A stretch of DNA of 64,000 nucleotides from Cladorhizidae sp. MBARI D1340-BT2 (GCA_028752905.1 JAQNBH010000015.1:18828110-18892109), one strand, 5' to 3'. Positions 10,581 to 23,537 are shown, counted from the first letter of the stretch. Numbers and translations are program-made. Notes: generated from the letters alone by a model not told the origin.

Positions 10581-13500
10581 ATGAACTCTTACCCTCTTGT
10601 GTTTTGGTTGCTAGTGCATATGGTGTTTTTTCCTTCGACTTCAAAAAGCGTCAGGAACTGTGAGAACCCGGACAGTGAACATTTGTTTACCCAAAAACTT
10701 CAACAATGCTTTTTTGAGGTAAGCGCGTAGTTAAGTTAGATCAATTTCTCAGTGGCTTTTCCCCCCTCTTCTTTATTTGTAGCTGAGGGGAAAGGTGGAT
10801 GAATGTTGCTGTGATGTGGAGACTGTTGAGTCTTTAAACAAGCAGCACATTCTACCAGGCATCTCTCAACTGGTCAACAAAAGCTTTTTCAGGTTTTTTA
10901 GTGTAGGTCTCTATACCATAATAATTATCTGCCATGCATATGCAATGGGTATAGGCTATATATGTAATACTGTAACCTTATTACATCCTTTATCAGGTGA
11001 ATCTTCATCGTCCCTGCCCATTTTGGCCAGATGATGGAATGTGCGTACTAGAGGATTGTGACGTGGAGGAATTCTCTGAAGTGAGAGCTTAACAGTGAAA
11101 GTTGTGTTGTTCTTGTTGTTAAATTTGTGCATTTTTAGGAGGAGCTGCCTCCTTATTTGAGAGGAAATCCGGTATGTTGTGAAGTGGTAGTCATAGTTCG
11201 CTTGAAGGATATTTATGTATATTACTGTAGTGCTTTGGGAAGTCTGGAAGTGCACTTTGACCCCCCTTTATTCTGTGTTGTTCTTTGAATAGGCTGATGA
11301 TCCAGATGTAGAATGGTGTCAAGCCTCGTCAGAAATGGAACTCTCTCTGAGCAAAATAAACAGCATCATAAGGTAAATGTCCTTTACTCGGTATCTATTC
11401 ATTATTGACTGATGTAATTCTGCTATCAGCCCTGCACAGAGAGAGGACTTTAATAACTGGAATAGTTTTGACTCTTCAGAAGACAACTTCTGTGAAATAG
11501 ATGGTAAATTGATGCTGTGATGATAACTAATGATTTATACGCTCACCTGAGCATATATAATCACTCCTTGCTTACTCAAGGCCTACAAAATGAGTACAAA
11601 GGTTAAATCAGCTCATTCAGACAATACACACGTGCATACACGCATACTCACACAGACTCCCTCTTTATTCTGGTCCAGATATTGGGGGGGTACAGTTGTG
11701 ACTATTTCCCATTTTTTATATGATAAATCAATCTCTCTCTCTCTGGCCATTGCTTGAGCTAGGTGGTCAGACAGTTCACACTTGGGATTTAGTCTTTTCC
11801 AAATTCAACTGCACGGTCAAGTCATCGAGTTGTCCATCAGTAGATAGTGTGTTTGTCTGATCATAAGAATCACGGATTTTCACCCTTTACCTATTAAGGC
11901 CTCTAGCTTGCCACAAAAGATATCTGGGAGATCCTTATGGAATTTAGCAGCCATCGCACTACCTGAAAAGTCATTTGCCCAACAGGCTAGTCTGTAAAAA
12001 AAAGAAAGAAAAAAAGAGGTTGTTTATTACAGGCAATTGTAGCTCCACCTATTTTATGAATATACAGTTTGTGTTCCTGCTGACTCTGGAATAATACAAT
12101 TAGTTATTTATGTTGATTGTTATTATTACATTTGTGCATTTGTGCAGCTGAAGCAATTAATGGTCACGAGAATCTGAGCTATGTGGATCTAAGTTTGAAC
12201 CCTGAACGCTACACAGGTTATGCTGGCCACTCTCCTAGGAGAGTGTGGGAGGCCATCTACAATGAAAACTGCTTCAGGTATCTATCTATATTACAAGACA
12301 ATATTTATATATAAAATATACTGAATTGACTAAAAAGTAATGATTTTTTAATATACCAATGTTGACCACAAATATCTCCATGACCTTTATCTGATGAACC
12401 AATGAGCAGTATTATAATATTGGTCTTCATTATATTAATAGGTAAAGGGTCATGTAAATGTTTGTGGTTTATATTATGACACACCATGCATCATAGTGAC
12501 TTGGTTTTATGGAGTGGTAGCTACTTAACCAATTAACCATGCCGTTAAAATATTCTATTATACCGCATTAGGCAGAGTTTTTTCCAAGTGAATGTCTCAT
12601 TCAGTAAGAGAGAGAAAAAGGCACCTGAAACTTGGACTAGAGTTTGAAGAGCTGTGACTATCATCTGCCCTGAGGCAAAGCAGTGTCTTGCCTACCAGAT
12701 AATGAATAGTCTGCCACGATTTAGGGCTTTTGGAGTTTGTGCTTCTCAATCTCAAAGGCTATCTTTGATGTTTAGGCAATGTTTAGCTGACTATCGACTT
12801 TTGTGACACTTCTTGACTTATAGAAACATGCACAGAAGCTTTACCTGAGCTTAAGGAAACTCCTAGTCGGTGGATGACACCAAGTGCTAGCAATGAAGGT
12901 AAGAAGAAGTCGTGTAGCTAGCTAGCTTACCTTGTTAGATAGAGCTTCAGGGCTACAGGGCTTAGGAATGCTAGTAAGGGATTCTTATAAGCAGCGCCCT
13001 CTCTTCTAGAAGTGTAATACTGCCATATAAATACTTTTAAAAGCCTAGGTCTACATCATCTGGTTCACTACCACCACTATCCTGATCAAAACTGGCAGAT
13101 CTACTAGAGTTTCTACTACTGATTCAGACTCAGAGTCAGTCACAACAGCCCCACGGCCACGAGGCCGTCTAAACTGACTAGAAGTAGTGCTGTCTTCACT
13201 AAAATTGCTATCGACACCAATTGGCGTCAACTGCCATTCAAAGCCCACACGTGCTTGACACCAATTGGCATCTATGCGATTAATAGAGCGTTTAGGACAT
13301 GATGATTTTTATACCAATTTTCAGGTGTTTTGGAGTCTTCTGGTAGTAAACTAATGACAAACACATCGTAAGCTGGAATGATAGATACAAGACCCTGAAG
13401 ATTAAACTACAGCTTTAACAAGGTTTTGGGGTCATCGGTTTATTAACTTCGCGAAGGATTCAAGGCATGCTCAAAGTGTTTTGGGGCAAATATTAGCTGC

Positions 13501-16500
13501 AGTCTGTTCATGATACCAAGAAGCTGCCGTTTTAGCCGAGATATAAACTTTGTTTTTCCCCCACCATTTTAAATAGGGGTCAAACTAATATAAGGAGTGA
13601 TACCACACTCCCCAATGTAGCACACAAGATAAAAAACAAATGACTATATTGGATTGACCTGTCAAAAAGGAACAGAACCACCATAACAGTTGTGGGGCCC
13701 ACTGCCATTTTACAATCATGAACACCAATCGTAATACAATATTTAAATCGTAAAGGGTACTGCCTTGTTTCCAGGTCATTAAAGCATTTGCTGTTGTTGT
13801 TGCTATATATATTATTAGTTGAGTGGTGAAGAAGGGTGAAGAAGTCACACCATCTAATTTTAACTTGTTTGTTCATGTTTGTGCAGTATTCAAATCAGCA
13901 TGTGCCATATCTTGTTGCTACTGTTGACTGTATCCATGCAGACCACATGGTGCACAAATCAGCACACACCATGCCTTGTTGCTGTTGTTGACTTGACCCA
14001 TAGATACTACAAGTATACCATTCTTGAATTATTAGACCAGGCCTTCTCTATAGTTACAATATGCATATGAAAAGTGTGTTTATTGTGTTCATACCCTTTA
14101 CCAATTGAGGGTTATTTCTCTCTCTCTCGGACATTGGATAAAGTCTTCTAGAATGAATGGATTTATTGGATGTGTGGGAAAAAGTAGATGATGGAAGATA
14201 GATAAGTACAATATCTTGAAGACTAATTTCACAGTTATTAGCATTTTGGGAGGAAGGGGGTTCTATTATTTTAATTACCCTGTGAAGGATTTAAAGCACA
14301 CTGGAAGTGTTTTTGAAATAGAATTAGTGGAAACCAACATTTAGGATATAAAGTGAGTTTTAGCGTTTAGCGGAGATATAAATTTTATCTTTTGTGTTTT
14401 TGCATATTTTGAAATAGGAGTGAAACCAATACAGCGAGTGCAGAGTGCACTCCCCAGTACATAATGTGTCTCTCTATCCCAACACACACGCACACATGTG
14501 GTGTCTACCAGTGCGCCTTGATGGTAACTCACTTTTATAGTTTATCTTTCCTTCACATGCATTAGACCAACACAAGTCCATGGAAATCTCATTCGCTCGC
14601 TGCCTCCTTTTCACCCCTCTCTGCTCCAAGGTTGCAAAGTAGCTCATTGTTTCATGTCTCCTTCCTGCGACCATGCCCATTACCTCACTTTTCTTTGCTT
14701 CTGCTTCCCTCTTGTCTTCTTACCATTTTACATCTCACCTTTCTTGTCCTCATTTTCTTCTCTCTCTCGCTCTTTTCTTTCCCCCCCATCTTTCTCATTT
14801 TCTGCTCTCTTTTTCTGTTGTGTAGAAATGTGTTTAGAAAAGAGAGCCTTTTATCGGATTATCTCTGGTCTTCATGCCAGTATCAACATTCACCTCTCAG
14901 CCAAGTTCTTGCTACCAGGTTTGTGCCTGTCAGAATGTCACTTATTACAAGTCGGTCTACACATGTGTTGTTATGTGTACACTGTATTATGTGTACACTG
15001 TAGAATGGGAAGAACTCAAATTTGGGCCCAACATCCATGAATTTGTTTTTCGCTTTGGCTCAGCCACGACTAAAGGACAAGGCATGTTGTGCATGCAACA
15101 TAGCACAAAACATGAATGCAACAACTCACTGAAAGAACCTGGTTCAAAAACATTCAACGTCGCTAAGTGACCCATTTGAAGTCGATTAATTGTGTGTGTG
15201 TGTGAGTGTGTGTGTGTGCTTGTTGCTTTGCCCCACAATGTAGCATTATGTGTCTAGTGTAACTCTGGTGAATCCATCTCTAGGAACACCACATGGAAAA
15301 CTACTTCTCTCACAGACATATATATATTTCTCTCTTCCCAGATATATATATATATTTCTCTCTTCCCAGGACCTGTATGGTTGAAGAACCTCTACTTTGC
15401 CTACCTGCTTGTCCTGCGAGCCGTGGTCAAGGCAGAGCATTATTGGAAGCACTACCAGTTCTACACCGGCGATGTGGAGGACGACCAGCACACTGCGGAC
15501 CAAGTGGTTGCACTTGTACAAGGAGCAAAGTAAGGGGTGATGGGGGGGGGGGGGGTTGGAGAGAGAGGTGTTCACTGGCAGCCAAATAAGATAAGCTAGC
15601 TAGCTACCGCGACAGTCTGTCCGTCTCTATGGGGAGGGAGGAGAAGGTTGCTTCAGTGTACAGATCTCATCATGTGTTTTATTTTATTTTGCACAGTTTG
15701 TGTTTGTCACTCTTGTTGTTGTTGCCTGTTGATCAGCACATTCATAGAGAGTAGGTTAGTTGGTGTCACACAATGTTTGTCACTGTTGTTGTTGTTGCCT
15801 GTTGATCAGCACGTTCATAGAGAGTAGGTTAGTTGGTATCACACAATGTTTGTCACTCTTGTTGTTGTTGCTTGCTGATCAGCACGTTCATAGAGAGTAG
15901 GTCATTAATCATCCTATTATATCCCAATCTCTCTCTCCCTCTCTCTAGGAATTTTTCTGACATTTTTGACGAGTCCATGATGTTTACTGACAATTCATCA
16001 AAATCTATGAAGGTAAGCAAGACGTTACATGTGAAAAATATTCGTGGTTTTGAAGCTGCCATTTTGTGTTTCTATCCTTTACCGTAGACACGGTAGTCAA
16101 TAATAGCAATCTTAATACCCGCACGTGGAGAGCATGGCTGGGCTCGTGTCTAAGGACGGCCTACTAGAGTTAATGGGATGTACTTTAACTTGTTTGCAGC
16201 TTCGCCAGTTATAGTATAAGATTAAACTATAGGCGAAGTGTCCAAACGGAGGAACACTTTGTTTGCGCTAAACCAATACTTCATCCTGTTCTAATTAGCT
16301 TGCCTCATATTAGAAAAATATGTATAATGGGGAGGGGTTGAATTTGAGTGAAAATATAACACTAGCAATACTAATCAAATAATTGTGGTCACTGGAATTA
16401 ATGTGTGTATGGAATGTATGTATTTGTGTGTATGTATATATTATGTGTGTGTGTATGTGTGTATTGTGTATGTATGTGTGTGTATTGTGTATGTACATGT

Positions 16501-18879
16501 GTGTATTGTGTATGTACATGTGTGTATTGTGTATGTGTTTGTGTATGTATGTGTGTATTGTGTATGTATGTGTGTGTTGAGTGTGTATTGTGTATGTATG
16601 TGTGTATTGTGTATGTACGTGTGTATTGTGTATGTACGTGTGTATTGTGTATGTACGTCTGTATTGTGTATGTATGTATCTAGAATAGGATTTTTATGAT
16701 GGTGTGGTATGTATTTCTTGCTTGCAGAATGAATTCAAGTCTCACTTTAGGAACATTTCTCGCATCATGGACTGCGTTGGCTGTGACAAGTGCAAGCTAT
16801 GGGGAATACTGCAGGTGCCCACTAATGTGCTAGATTTGAGGGAATTGATAGGAAATGGTGCCTCTTGCAGCTCTATGCTTCATGCTGGAGATTTGTGGGT
16901 GTATGTGTGTGTGTGTGGATGTGGATGTGTGTGGATGTGTGTGTGTGTATAATGACTAAACAATGACAATATATATTTTAACGATCAATCCTCCCAGTGA
17001 GCAGTATACCACATCACATGTAGTTGGTATATTTCGTACGAGTAAACCGTTTCCACAGTTGGCACATTATCCACGAAACTTATCCACCAATGAACAATGG
17101 CATTATCAGTTGGCACTAGGGATTTCCTGAAAGTTCATCCTTGAAATGTCTTACCTAAGATAAGTCTACGAAACTTGAACTCCTTCTAAGCATCTGGATA
17201 TGAAATGGAAGTAATAATGACTTCACAAACGATGCTCGGAGACACCTGGAAGTGGTTCCTTTGCTCACCTGATGTAGATCTTACAGATGCTTCAAGGTTT
17301 CAAATTTAGTGAGCTGTAAATAAGTGCCTGCTTCACATGACGTTCATGGTAAGCGTTGACCAGGTCATGACCAGACATTTCTAGGAGTAATAAAAAGTAA
17401 TCTTGGTTTTTCCTTAGCTATTGTTATTTTTAACTTGCACTTTCTATTAGACAGACATCCAAAGTTAATTAAGTATGCATACCTTCCCATGATATTAGGC
17501 TGTTGTCTGTTTTTTAAGTCTACTTTGCTAGTGTTACGAGATAAATAAAAAAATGATAATTAAAAAAATTGCTTGTTCGTAGTTGTAATGTTTTCCACAA
17601 TTGGCTTCTGTTGACTTGACCTCATGTGTAGGTACAGGGAATAGGAACTGCACTAAAGATTCTATTTTCAGGGCACAAGACTAGACCAAGATATCTCCGC
17701 CTCAGCAGGACTGAGGTAGTGGCACTTTTCAATGTGCTAGAAAGGTCAGAGTCTATGAAATCAACATAAACCTTGTGGCTGGATATTTTTCTGTGTGTCT
17801 AATTCAAGGAATCTTTGACTGATGAGGAGTCAGATGTTTGGCTAGGGCTAGGGCTAGGGCTAGATGATAGTCTGAGCATTAGGAATGTTGCTAACTTCTC
17901 ACGCAAATATGCAGACTAGATCAGATATGCAATTGCATAGGCTAGAGCAGATGTGCAATTGCATAGGCTAGAGCAGATATGCAATTGCATAGACTAGAGC
18001 AGATATGCAATTGCATAGGCTAGAGCAGATGTGCAATTGCATAGGCTAGAGCAGATGTGCAATTGCATAGACTAGAGCAGATATGCAATTGCATAGGCTA
18101 GAGCAGATATGCAATTGCATAGGCTAGAGCAGATATGCAATTGCATAGGCTAGAGCAGATATGCAATTGCATAGGCTAGAGCAGATACGCAATTGCATAG
18201 GCTAGAGCAGATATGCAATTGCATAGGCTAGAGCAGATACGCAATTGCATAGGCTAGAGCAGATATGCAATTGCATAGACTAGAGCAGATACGCAATTGC
18301 ATACACTAGATCAGATATGCAATTGCATAGGCTAGAGCAGATATGCAATTGCATCGACTAGAGCAGATGTGCAATTGCATAGACTAGAGCAGATATGCAA
18401 TTGCATAGACTAGAGCAGATATGCAATTGCATAGGCTAGAGCAGATATGCAATTGCATAGGCTAGAGCAGATATGCAATTGCATCGACTAGAGCAGATGT
18501 GCAATTGCATAGACTAGAGCAGATGTGCAATTGCATAGACTAGAGCAGATATGCAATTGCATAGGCTAGAGCAGAAGTGTTGGTTGCAGCTGCCAGGTTC
18601 TCTTGCTACTATATAGGTTGGTCGGTTCACAATGTGGCACATGTCCTTGCATTGCATTGCATCTCGACTTTGAAGCATTAGCAAAAGCTTTCCCTTACTT
18701 TGCGTTTATATCTCCTCATATTGAACCAGGCAGTTAGGCCAGAATATTCTGTTTAAATATATTTTAAGGGCTTGAGGAATTTGTTTCTATCATCTTCCCT
18801 CTTCCTCCTCTGAATTTCTTGCAGGTTTTCTGGAAGTATCCAATCTCTGGAGTCATTCAGAGACTACATTGTGAAGTAG
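10581..18879 (+). CDS. ERO1: ERO1, endoplasmic reticulum oxidoreductase 1 (complete, 16 inferred coding exons)
   Basis: FAD-dependent sulfhydryl oxidase of the ER lumen that re-oxidises protein disulphide isomerase and passes electrons to oxygen. Inferred exons: 10581-10718, 10783-10902, 10997-11080, 11139-11171, 11293-11372, 11430-11503, 12148-12277, 12572-12603, 12824-12898, 14826-14918, 15004-15081, 15370-15529, 15949-16012, 16728-16814, 17632-17744, 18825-18879. They join in phase to 471 residues, close to human ERO1A (468). The first ATG of the signal-peptide-like start [17 protein letters not shown] is chosen; an in-frame ATG at 10461 would bury it. Visible motifs are the CDVET block, RPCPFW, shuttle pair C-VLED-C, FAD-site segments [10 protein letters not shown] and ISGLHASI, catalytic CVGCDKC, and the C-terminal [10 protein letters not shown]. 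The shuttle cysteines match human C94/C99 and the active site C394/C397. The equivalent of regulatory C104 is absent. Confidence 0.93.
12572..12603 (+). other. ERO1: Predicted 32-nt ERO1 microexon
   Basis: Exon 12148-12277 ends two bases into a codon, whereas exon 12824-12898 needs only one base from upstream, so the direct join is out of frame and hits a stop. A 32-nt segment here, preceded by CCGCATTAG and followed by the good donor GTAAGA, repairs the frame. It adds about 11 residues ([10 protein letters not shown] plus split codons) where human ERO1A has a variable linker after ENCF. Inclusion brings the protein to 471 residues. The acceptor has a poor pyrimidine tract, so this is a prediction. 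Confidence 0.5.
13400..13622 (+). repeat. Dispersed repeat, copy 1 (ERO1 intron)
   Basis: This segment shares an ordered set of blocks with 14275-14465 and 55225-55405: a GAAGGATT-like start, AGTGTTTT, GAGATATAAACTTTGTTTTT, a TTTAAATAGG block, CCAATA/CTAATATAA, GAGTG and a terminal CACTCCC. The common order and end suggest a short non-autonomous mobile element. No coding capacity or target-site duplication was seen. Confidence 0.5.
14275..14465 (+). repeat. Dispersed repeat, copy 2 (same ERO1 intron)
   Basis: Same block order as copy 1, in the same orientation and the same intron. Copy 2 has GTGAAGGATTTAAAG, AGTGTTTTTGAAATAG, GAGATATAAATTTTATC, GAAATAGGAGTGAAACCAATA and a CACTCCCC end. The two copies differ by many substitutions and small gaps, so they are old. 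Confidence 0.5.
15082..15369 (+). other. ERO1: GC-AG intron in ERO1
   Basis: The exon ending at 15081 is followed by GCATGT, not GT, and the next exon starts at 15370 after a standard TTCCCAG acceptor. Only this junction keeps the frame and restores the conserved run [15 protein letters not shown], which lines up with the family pattern EGPxxLKNLYFxYL. The nearest GT (at 15086) gives the wrong phase. Confidence 0.7.
15701..15901 (+). repeat. 73-bp tandem repeat, about 2.7 copies (ERO1 intron)
   Basis: Repeat starts are at 15701, 15774 and 15847. Each unit begins TGTTTGTCACT, includes GTTGATCAGCAC and ends before CACACAA. It stops just before the acceptor of the exon at 15949. Confidence 0.85.
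16411..16680 (+). repeat. TG/TATG-rich microsatellite (ERO1 intron)
   Basis: Runs of GTATGTGTGTATTGT-type units give long valine/cysteine/tyrosine-rich open frames that are not genes. It lies about 50 bp before the acceptor of the catalytic CxxCxxC exon (16728). Confidence 0.85.
17911..18574 (+). repeat. 26-bp minisatellite, about 25 copies (ERO1 last intron)
   Basis: The unit contains GCTAGAGCAGATATGC followed by AATTGCATAG. Variants at a few fixed positions (GGCTAG/GACTAG, ATATGC/ATGTGC/ATACGC, ATAG/ATCG) recur along the array. A short (GGGCTA)4 run at 17841-17864 precedes it. Confidence 0.9.
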
Positions 18880-21659
18880 TAGTAAGGAGGTCATGACGTT
18901 GCCTTTCACCAAGAGAAACTTCCTATATGAAATTATCCGACTAGAACTGTCATTCTAATATTTTTATCATGAACATCTTCAGCTACACCATTTTTATTGT
19001 ATCCTAAAAGACATTAACAGCTAATCGAAGGTGCAGTAGATGCCTAGGCACTCCCTGCATCACAGTAAGCCCAGAGGAAAGATGCACCCTTTTTTCTCTC
19101 TTTTTCTCTCTTGCAAAAGGCCATAATGCTTAAGGTACATTATGTAAAGTTGACCTAAAAAGGTTCAAAGTTCATTTTAGGAGGTAGGACTGTACACAGT
19201 GTGCAGCAAGAAGAACCTTTCTGTAGGCCCCTCAAAACTTGTACTTGTGCCATGAGTGGGGGAGAGAAGCCTGTGGTAGGAGGGGAGAAAACCAGCTCTC
19301 TTAGCAACAAGAGAGGTTGGAGGAAAGTCGAGCTCAACACATTCTCTGCAAGAGGAAATTACTAGATTTACATCTCTATGGGAGATCAATATTACCATCA
19401 AGTGGGTCCTCATGTTTTGATGATTGCTACATATATATCCTCGGCACATAAACTCCATCCATACATGGCTAGTAAGGTATTGCGCGTGCACGAGTCATCT
19501 GGCTGCCATGTAAACATTATGGCTTGGCTTTGGCGGGCCACTCTGCCATGGCCTGGCACAATTTAAATATAATTATGTATAAGATTTGATGTGTGTTCCA
19601 TGTCTAATTGGGTGTGATAAATTCGTTTGTTAAGCTCGGTTTATAGTCGGGGTGGGATACGGATTATCTCAGGTCTCAAAGATCTCCGGTCACAAAGCTT
19701 ATACATGGTGAGGATTGTGCAGTGCCAACTGTGTACGAGCTCCTAGAGATAATCCACACCCCTCCCCCCCCCCCCCCCCCCCCACCTCGCTTGGTAACTA
19801 AATACCTTTCACCCCCAAAGAAAAATTATGTGTGCAAGTCTGTTGGTTTCCCCCCAAGTTTTGTACATGTCAACAGTGAGTTGTGGTTCTTCAGAGTTGA
19901 GCTACAGAAGAGATAACTGCAAATTATAATTTAAAAAAGGCTGGCTTGATTTCACCACACTCACACACACATCACCACACCCATGCATAATATATTAACT
20001 GATCTTTGAACTTGATGTCTATTTTTGTGACAGAATTATGGAAGCAATACGATGAACAATGATGGGAGGATTTTAACTGCCAAAAGGGACAGATAAAAGC
20101 ATACAAAACTACATTGGATTTGCCAATGGCTCTACTTTCATGTGAAAGCATTGTAGCTGGAGCCAGAACTAGCTAGATAGGCTAGGGGTAAAGTTATCAG
20201 CTAGCTATGCATAAGTAGACCCTTTACCAGATCCTACGCAATCTGCTAGTCCTCAAACCTAATAACAAAACCTGGTTTTTATGTACTACTAAGTACTACC
20301 TATTAATAGTGCTGACAATGTGCATTTAGTGATTCCTATGTGTTGTTAAAATGTGGGCTTTCAAGCCTACGCAACTTTGTAACACTCGCCCGGAGTTACC
20401 TCAATTGATTTGCTAGAGTAAATAATTCTGCCATTCAACTCCATCCAAATAGCGTACAAATACTGCATCTGGCAGACTACAGAGCCTACAAACCAGTCCA
20501 GTACCCAGGAGGAGGGATCATACACATCCAGTTCAAGTTCATTTTCCTAAAAAAAATTATGTCTCGCTTAAGAGAAGTCTGGGTCTGTGATAGAGCTGCA
20601 ATGTTTTATCCAAATGGCTTGCGGTATATTTCAGAGCAGCGGGCTGCTTCAACTTGTGAGTTTGGCAGTGGTAATGTACAAGTGCGTGAAGCGAGCGAAG
20701 CTAGCCCCCCTAGGGGTTTGTATGAATATTGATCCTTTGGCATGCACCTCACCAGTCGACATGTGTCCGTAACTGACATAAACAATAAATCCATCTATCA
20801 TAAATTGGACTTATGTAAATTGGAAGTGGATAGAGAGGACAGGAAACTGAGTGAGAACAGAGCGTTGGTAATTGGATGTTCTGACATAACTACTACTCAA
20901 TGATAATCTTGATACTGCTGAGCCTGTTAAGGCCACCACATATACACTACAGCACAGTGTGAGACTATGTAATGGTAACTAACACTAACAACAATCTATA
21001 TTATCAACAGTGCTTAATTAATAATAATATCCATAATACTTATAGTTATGAGTGTCCTGCTCAAGGAGGGGGGGGGGGGGGGGGAAGGGGACCAAAGATC
21101 ATTCCTCAGCTTCTGCCACCACTTCCCTATATACCCAATACATAACACCTCCAGACCTGGAGTCAAGAAAATCTCCCAAAATCCTCGAAAAATCTGGAGA
21201 TTTGGTATAAAATCTGGTTATCATTTCATCAAGTCATAACATAAGCATGCCAAGCATACTAAATGAATTTCCCCCCCAAATAACACACTGCTATATATCA
21301 GTTTAATGATTATAGCAAGAAGTTGCCCTTTTTGCATGGTCCAAAAATTTTCTCATCCGGCACCCAGCGGTAACAGGGAACTTCAGATTCAGGGAATGCT
21401 AGCTTCATGGCTGGAACGCTGGAACGCTTGACAAAGTGCCATCGAGCTTCATTACAGTCTTATTCTTTCGACAAGTCATTCCTCTTCAGCATTACTGTGA
21501 GGAAGGACAACAACTACCTCAGCGAGCGACATGAAATAGGTATTTGAAACGCTGACAAGGTAGTTCGGATAAGCAGATATGCAAAAAAAACACCCACAAA
21601 TATTAATTATAAATTCTTATAAATTCATGAATGTAATTAAAATGCTGAATCACGTTGGA
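18880..21659. other. Region 3' of ERO1, no further gene seen
   Basis: This contains the presumed ERO1 3' UTR; no textbook AATAAA occurs close to the stop codon. It also holds homopolymer runs (poly-C at about 19757-19783, poly-G at about 21067-21083) and AT-rich sequence. Short open frames here have no recognisable domain. Confidence 0.5.
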
Positions 21660-22600
21660 ACTATTTTCAATATCCTTTTAATCTGCAGAACTCCCTTTCT
21701 GATTTCTCCCTATTTCAACAAAATCTTGATACTGTCTCCTCTTGGATCTCATCCAACTTTCTTACATTAAATTCTTCAAAATCGAAATGGATGTTTATAA
21801 CTTACAAAGTCTCTCCTATCTTCAAAACTTTGCCCTCACTCTACCTACTTGGTTCCTCTCTTGATTTAGTCTCCGAGTTCAAGTATCTGGGTGTTCTCTT
21901 ATCTTCAACACTATCCTGGTCTAAACACATATCCTTCATTTGTAGTAAGTCTCGTCGTCTCTTAGGCCTCTTATACCGACAATTTTATCATCACTCTGAC
22001 TCCTCTTGTCTTCTGCGTCTATACACCTCTCTAATAAGACCTCACCTTGAATACTGTTCTTTTCTATGGGACCCACAATCTGCGCACCTCTCCATGTCTA
22101 TCCAAAAAATACAATTCTTTGCATGCAAAATTTGTTCTAAAGACTGGTCCTCTGACTATTCCCTCTTACGTACTAATCTAAAACTCCCTACACTCTCCTC
22201 TCGTCGTCTCAACTCTAAACTCATACTTCTCTTTAAGCTTTTGCATAATTACATTGACTTTCCAACCTCACTGCCTGCACATCAGCCTCCTCCACCTTAC
22301 AACATTAGATCATACCACCCCCTCAATCTTACTTTCATTTTCCCTCGTACTCAGTCTTTTAATGTATCTTTTTTCCCTTCTGTCATTCGTAAGTGGAATG
22401 CTCTTCCGAACAATATTAAGGAATCCCGTTCTCTTAGCTTATTTAAACATTACATACAAACAATTTCATAACATTCATAATGTATTTCATGTGTTATGCG
22501 TATTGTGTGCTCTTTGCATTAGCCAGTGGCTATTGAGCATGTATAATTATATAAAAAAATATTAAAAAAATAAAATATAAAAAAAAAAAAATAAAAATAA
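21660..22600 (+). mobile_element. 5'-truncated LINE copy: reverse transcriptase C-terminal part with long open frame
   Basis: An open frame runs from about 21670 (no ATG) to the stop at 22471. It includes the RT thumb-like segment FKYLGVLLSSTLSWSKHI, RLYTSLIRPHLEYCSFLWDP, and the C-terminal FFPSVIRKWNALPNNIKES, which is characteristic of CR1/L2/jockey-like RT tails. An A-rich tail follows at 22540-22600. The RT catalytic core is missing, so this is a dead-on-arrival insertion. Its roughly 260 uninterrupted codons suggest it is the youngest LINE copy in the window. It belongs to the same family as 6000-8120. Confidence 0.85.
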
Positions 22601-23162
22601 AAAAGCTCACTTCCTGGTACTAGAAGGATTTAGGTCCTCAGTAACTGGCATGCTGTTTACATACATATTATTTATATTCATAATGTTGTATTTTCTCTGA
22701 GCAAATAGTCCACCGACTGCAGTGCCTTGGAGCTTGCTTCCTTTTCTGAACGTACCATAGAAACAGTTCCATAATGTTGAAAAAGAAGCATTTTCTAGTT
22801 GTTCGTCTTTAGCAAGGCGCATGACTTTGCGAGCTGAACTTTCCCCCGACAATCAAGGTTGCCTCGAAGTTTGGCTTCGTTCTTTTTTTAATCTCCGTTA
22901 TTGTCAACTTCCCTACGCTCCATTTTGGCGAAAGCGCGTGCAACCTACGTAAATGATTTGGCAGATCGACGACCATTACTGAGTTTATTCGTAAGTTCGA
23001 GGTTCGGATATGCGAGGGTATACTGTATTATATATATTTTTGACCTGAAAATCAATTCCCGGATATTCAATCGGGAGATCTGGAGATTAGTGTTGAAATC
23101 GGGTGACACCCAGCAGCATCGGGTGAGTTGGCAGGTCTGCACCTCCTCCATCACTGCACCAC

Positions 23163-23537
23163 TTACTCCCACACCTTTCCCAAAAGCAATGCCACCTTTC
23201 CATCCTTACCCACTCTTCTATATTCATCCAGCCATTGTCCAGCCCCTACAATGCACACCTCATCCACCAGTACCAGCCGAGCCCTCTCAAATTCCTCACA
23301 CATTACCAAGAAATGTCCCACATCTTCCCCTGCTCCACTATCACACATGATACACCTCTCGTCCTTAATTATCCTACATCGCTTCATATCCTCTAATAAC
23401 CCAGCTGACACAGTCCTCAGTCTAAATTGCAACCGAACACCTTCCTGATGGACCTCACATACCTCTCTACCCCTGCACCATTCTTTGCCACTTTTTAAAA
23501 CTTCAGCGTACTCTTGCCATTTACTTCCTCCTCCCAA
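23163..23537 (-). pseudogene. LINE reverse transcriptase C-terminal Zn tail
   Basis: A 124-codon minus-strand frame contains LQFRLRTVSAGLLEDMKR, then CIMCDSGAGEDVGHFLVMC. This is the C-x2-C...H...C pattern seen at the end of many LINE RT proteins. It is the same family as the fragment at 150-720. The frame is open but only the tail is present; decayed similarity may continue to about 23650. Confidence 0.65.

Noticed and set aside
13051..13248. Minus-strand 65-codon frame with [18 protein letters not shown]
   Set aside because: Acidic/basic composition recalls transposase N-termini, but no domain or neighbouring coding sequence supports it.
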